Shown here: positions 61,585-64,000 of the stretch, piece after piece
Numbering within the stretch: the stretch's first letter is position 1
Layout: each line of letters opens with the position of its first letter
Origin: Streptomyces aidingensis
Lineage (GTDB): Bacteria; Actinomycetota; Actinomycetes; Streptomycetales; Streptomycetaceae
DNA length: 64,000 nt
NCBI RefSeq assembly: GCF_900112355.1
Contig: NZ_FOLM01000001.1
Location: forward strand, 969,702 to 1,033,701
Reading direction: 5' to 3'
Program-made: the position numbers and the translations under genes
Notes under the pieces: model-generated
What the model saw: the letters and a program-made list of their open reading frames with translations, nothing else
What the model was told of the DNA's origin: nothing
The model's database searches: none

Positions 61585-62784
61585 TCAAGACCAGGCGTGG
61601 CTGACGGCGTCCCCGAGTCTGCCCAGCATCAGCGCGATACGCAGGGTGAAGGCGGAACGGACATCCGAGGGGGACCAGCCGGTGACGTCCGTCACACGTC
61701 GCAGGCGGTACCGCACGGTGTTGGGATGGACGAACAGCATCCGCGCGGCGCCCTCCAGCGAGCTCGCCTGCTCCAGATACACGCTGAGCGTCTCCAGCAG
61801 CGCCGAGCCCGCATCCCGCAGCGGTCTGTAGATCTCCTCCACCAACAGGTCCCGGGCCACCGGGTCGCCCGCCATGGCGCGCTCCGGCAGCAGATCGTCC
61901 GCCAGCACCGGCCGCGGGGCGTCCGGCCAGGCCGCGCAGGCCCGCAGACCGGCCGCGGCGGCCTGCGCGGAGCGGGTGGCGGTCAGCAGGTCCGGCACCA
62001 CCGGACCGGCCACCACCGGGCCCTCGGCAAACGGCCCGATCAGCGACTTCGCGGCGCGCAGCGGCTGGTCGCTGCCGCCGGCGATCACCACCAGCCGCTT
62101 GCCCAGCACGCCGGTGAGGACCTGGAGCTTGGCATAGCGGGCGGCACGCCGGATGGCCTCCACGGTCAGCTCGCTGTCCCCGTTGGGCGCGCTGCCCAGC
62201 ACCACGATGACGTGCTCGGGGGACTTCCAGCCCAGGGCCGCGGCGCGGGACACATCGCCCTCGTCGGCCTCCCCGGAGACCACCGCGTTGACCACCAGCG
62301 ACTCCAGCCGGGCGTCCCAGGCACCGCGTGCCTCGGCGGCCTGGGCGTACACCTGCGCGGTGGCGAAGGCGATCTCCCGGGCGTAGACCAGCAGGGCGTT
62401 GCGCAGCGCGGTCTGCCCCTCGGGGGCGGCGATCTCGTCCACCGCCTGCTCCACCACCTCGATGGTGGTGCGCACCATCTCCACGGTCTGCCGCAGGGTG
62501 ATCGCCCGGGTCAGCTCGCGCGGGGCGGTGCCGAACACATCGGTGCTGATCGCCTGGGGCGCGTCCGGGTGCCGGAACCATTCGGTGAAGGCCGCGATGC
62601 CGGCCTGCGCCACCAGGCCGATCCAGGACCGGTTCTCCGGGGGCATGGCGCGGTACCACGGCAGGGTGGCGTCCATCCGGGCGATGGCGGCTGCGGCCAG
62701 TTTTCCGGAGGACTGCTCCAGCCGCCGCACCGTGGCGGCGTGGGCGGTTCGTTTCGCGTCGGCATGGCTATCGGCTTCGGACAC
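61585..62784 (-). CDS. fasR: Fatty acid synthesis activator FasR (PucR family)
   Basis: A 399-residue regulator. The C-terminal helix-turn-helix is SVYLEQASSLEGAARMLFVHPNTVRYRLRRVTDVTG (about 325-360), preceded by a GGDEF-like middle region (RLVVIAGG ... LIGPFAEGPVVAGPVV) and a helical N-terminal domain. Its place directly upstream of fabD-fabH-acpP-fabF identifies it as FasR, the activator of these genes in Streptomyces. The start is not certain: GTG 62784 is chosen; in-frame ATGs at 62802 and 62817 would add 6 or 11 residues. Confidence 0.92.
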   Translation of the reverse strand: MSEADSHADAKRTAHAATVRRLEQSSGKLAAAAIARMDATLPWYRAMPPENRSWIGLVAQAGIAAFTEWFRHPDAPQAISTDVFGTAPRELTRAITLRQTVEMVRTTIEVVEQAVDEIAAPEGQTALRNALLVYAREIAFATAQVYAQAAEARGAWDARLESLVVNAVVSGEADEGDVSRAAALGWKSPEHVIVVLGSAPNGDSELTVEAIRRAARYAKLQVLTGVLGKRLVVIAGGSDQPLRAAKSLIGPFAEGPVVAGPVVPDLLTATRSAQAAAAGLRACAAWPDAPRPVLADDLLPERAMAGDPVARDLLVEEIYRPLRDAGSALLETLSVYLEQASSLEGAARMLFVHPNTVRYRLRRVTDVTGWSPSDVRSAFTLRIALMLGRLGDAVSHAWS

Positions 62785-62883
62785 GCCCCCAGCCTGCCTC
62801 ATCCGGGCCCCGCTCATACCCCCGGGTCCACAACCGCCCCATCGGGAGCGGCGCACGCGACGGCGCCGGCGCGGGCGCGCGGC

Positions 62884-62889
62884 TACCGT
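62884..62889 (+). promoter_or_regulatory. -10 box for a leaderless pirin transcript
   Basis: TACCGT ends 6 bases before the pirin ATG with no ribosome site between. The gene is divergent from fasR across 111 bases. Confidence 0.45.
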
Positions 62890-62895
62890 GGCGGG

Positions 62896-63648
62896 ATGCT
62901 GATCATCCAGCGGGCGGCGGAGCGCTACAACGGTGGTGACCCGGCGGCCGGCATCGACACCTGGCACGCCTTCGCCTTCGCCGGCTTCTACGACCCGGAC
63001 AATCTGCGCTTCGGCTCGCTGACCGCCTGCAACGAGGAGATCCTGGCCCCGGGGGCGGGGTTCGCCGAACACCCGCACCGGGACACGGAGATCGTGAGCT
63101 GGGTGCTGGAGGGCGAGCTGCGGCACGAGGACTCGGCGGGCCGCTCGGAGCTGGTGCGGGCCGGTGATCTCCAGTGGCTGAGCGCGGGCAGCGGGGTGCG
63201 GCATGTGGAGCGCAACGCCGGGCCGGGGACGCTGCGCTTCCTCCAGATGTGGCTGCTTCCGGCGAAGAGCGGGGGCGAGCCCGGCCACCGGGTGGTCCGC
63301 CGGCCGCTCGGGGAGGGAGGGCGGCGGGCGGGGGACGGCGCGGCCATGGCCCGCTGCCCGGTGCCGGGCGCGGACGCGGTGCTGCATCTGTGGCGGCCGG
63401 CGCCCGGCGGCGGTCCGGGGCCGGAGCTGCCGGCGGCGCCCTGGTGCTATCTGCATGTGGCGCGCGGCGGGGTCTCGCTGGTCGCCCCGGAGCGGCCCGA
63501 GGGGGTGCGGCTGGCGGCCGGCGACGCGGCCCGGGTGGCCCCGGTGGGTGGATCGGCCGATCCGCACCCGGCCCGGCTGGAGCAGACTGAACCGGGTACC
63601 GAACTGCTGGTCTGGGAGATGCACTCCACACCCGGTCCGCCCTCCTAG
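62896..63648 (+). CDS. Pirin-family protein
   Basis: A 250-residue bicupin of the pirin family (YhhW-like). The N-terminal metal site is FAEHPHRDTEIVSWVLEGELRHEDS, with the HxH, a later His and Glu; LQWLSAGSGVRHVERN completes the cupin motif. Bacterial pirins include quercetin dioxygenases and redox or metabolic regulators, so the activity is undefined. It is divergent from fasR, but no link to lipid synthesis is shown. Confidence 0.9.
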   Translation: MLIIQRAAERYNGGDPAAGIDTWHAFAFAGFYDPDNLRFGSLTACNEEILAPGAGFAEHPHRDTEIVSWVLEGELRHEDSAGRSELVRAGDLQWLSAGSGVRHVERNAGPGTLRFLQMWLLPAKSGGEPGHRVVRRPLGEGGRRAGDGAAMARCPVPGADAVLHLWRPAPGGGPGPELPAAPWCYLHVARGGVSLVAPERPEGVRLAAGDAARVAPVGGSADPHPARLEQTEPGTELLVWEMHSTPGPPS

Positions 63649-63722
63649 AGAGCGCTTACCGCGTGATGGATTGACGCGCACATGACGTGTTGATACGTTT
63701 CAGTCGCTCGTTCGATCTAGCT

Positions 63723-63736
63723 TGGGAGCGCTCCCT
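63723..63736. promoter_or_regulatory. CebR-like operator
   Basis: TGGGAGCGCTCCCT matches 13 of 14 bases of TGGGAGCGCTCCCA, the operator of the cellobiose-responsive LacI repressor CebR in Streptomyces. It lies 50 bases before the ATG of the secreted lectin-domain protein. A weaker AGAGCGCT occurs at about 63655. Confidence 0.65.
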
Positions 63737-63786
63737 TTCAGATGGTCTGCACCAGATCATCCCGAGTCGGAAAGGGAAGAAAACTG

Positions 63787-64000
63787 ATGTCACAGCAATC
63801 GCTCGCACCACGCGCACCACGCGGATGGGTGCGCAGGCATACCTGGCTGGTGGCTGCCATAGCAAGCGTTTCCGCTCTGCTTCTCGGACTGCTGACCGCC
63901 ACCAGCAGCCAGGCCCAGCCCGCCACCGGCACCTGGTACTACCTGGAGAACCGGCACTCCGGGAAGGTGCTGGACGTCTCCGACCGCAGCCAGGACAACG
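63787..64000 (+). CDS. Secreted protein with ricin-type lectin (CBM13) start, cut by window edge
   Basis: The first 71 codons of a longer gene. A signal peptide (WVRRHTWLVAAIASVSALLLGLLTATSSQAQ, about 14-44, with two Arg before the hydrophobic core) is followed by TWYYLENRHSGKVLDVSDRSQDN, the beginning of a ricin-B-lectin/CBM13 repeat. The catalytic part lies outside the window, so the enzyme class is unknown. The CebR-like operator upstream suggests a plant-cell-wall polysaccharide hydrolase induced by cello-oligosaccharides. Confidence 0.75.
   Translation, partial: MSQQSLAPRAPRGWVRRHTWLVAAIASVSALLLGLLTATSSQAQPATGTWYYLENRHSGKVLDVSDRSQDN

Noticed and set aside
62785..63681. Upstream extension of the fasR frame through the pirin gene
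   Set aside because: It is antisense to pirin, which has clear cupin motifs; FasR-like sequence begins near 62784.

Overview
The window comes from a high-GC actinomycete, almost certainly a Streptomyces or a close relative. GC is very high with G/C in third codon positions, starts are often GTG, several transcripts look leaderless, and two genes carry the rare TTA codon. Family content also fits: principal-type Hrd sigma factor, PucR-type FasR beside the fabD-fabH-acpP-fabF cluster, DUF3145, Mrp antiporter with fused A/B subunit, secreted bacterial phospholipase A2, and sugar ABC systems without their own ATPase. It is chromosomal. No insertion sequence, integrase, CRISPR array or biosynthetic cluster is visible.

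Layout. 1-12.4 kb: assimilatory nitrogen block. It holds nirB (cut by the left edge) with a coupled flavoprotein and a GlnR-like operator, nasA, a sirohydrochlorin chelatase and hemC (tetrapyrrole/siroheme supply). An NmrA/AraC divergent pair, a zinc-ribbon protein, a cupin, cutA and a membrane protein lie between them. 12.4-25.2 kb: FUSC membrane protein, dgt, an ATPase-less LuxR regulator, a PucR regulator, a ferredoxin-reductase-like flavoprotein, an Acg-type nitroreductase, dnaG and an HrdA-like sigma factor. 25.2-33.5 kb: FGGY kinase homologue with altered catalytic motifs, a membrane protein, two TTA-containing lipoproteins, small Cys-containing proteins, a metallophosphoesterase, an XRE regulator and two tRNA genes (CAT anticodon, and Asn-GTT) with terminators.

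33.7-54.1 kb: the most interesting part. An IclR regulator and an SMP-30 sugar lactonase sit at one end. Then come a MarR gene and the mnhA-C-D-E-F-G cation/proton antiporter operon, an MDR oxidoreductase, a sugar ABC importer, and a GH51 alpha-L-arabinofuranosidase. Further on are a sugar-alcohol-type dehydrogenase, a U32-like protein and an internally deleted acid-sugar dehydratase. Four promoters (iclR-lactonase, ABC importer, GH51, dehydratase-dehydrogenase) share the same composite operator, TTCGR-N4-YCG-N9-CGR-N4-YCGAA, placed just after a -35/-10 pair. The fourth copy has one half-site displaced. This looks like one IclR regulon for arabinoside or sugar-acid use, spread over 20 kb. A second shared operator, TTCAG-N3-CTGAA, sits before marR and before the MDR gene, at the two ends of the Mrp operon.

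54.1-64 kb: an SGNH lipoprotein, DUF3145, a TetR gene divergent from a second fabH (both apparently leaderless with an operator between them), then the type II fatty acid synthase genes fabF, acpP, fabH, fabD under fasR. A pirin and the start of a secreted ricin-lectin-domain protein with a CebR-like operator close the window. Strong G+C hairpins, some with perfect arms of 14-23 bp, separate several of the convergent units.
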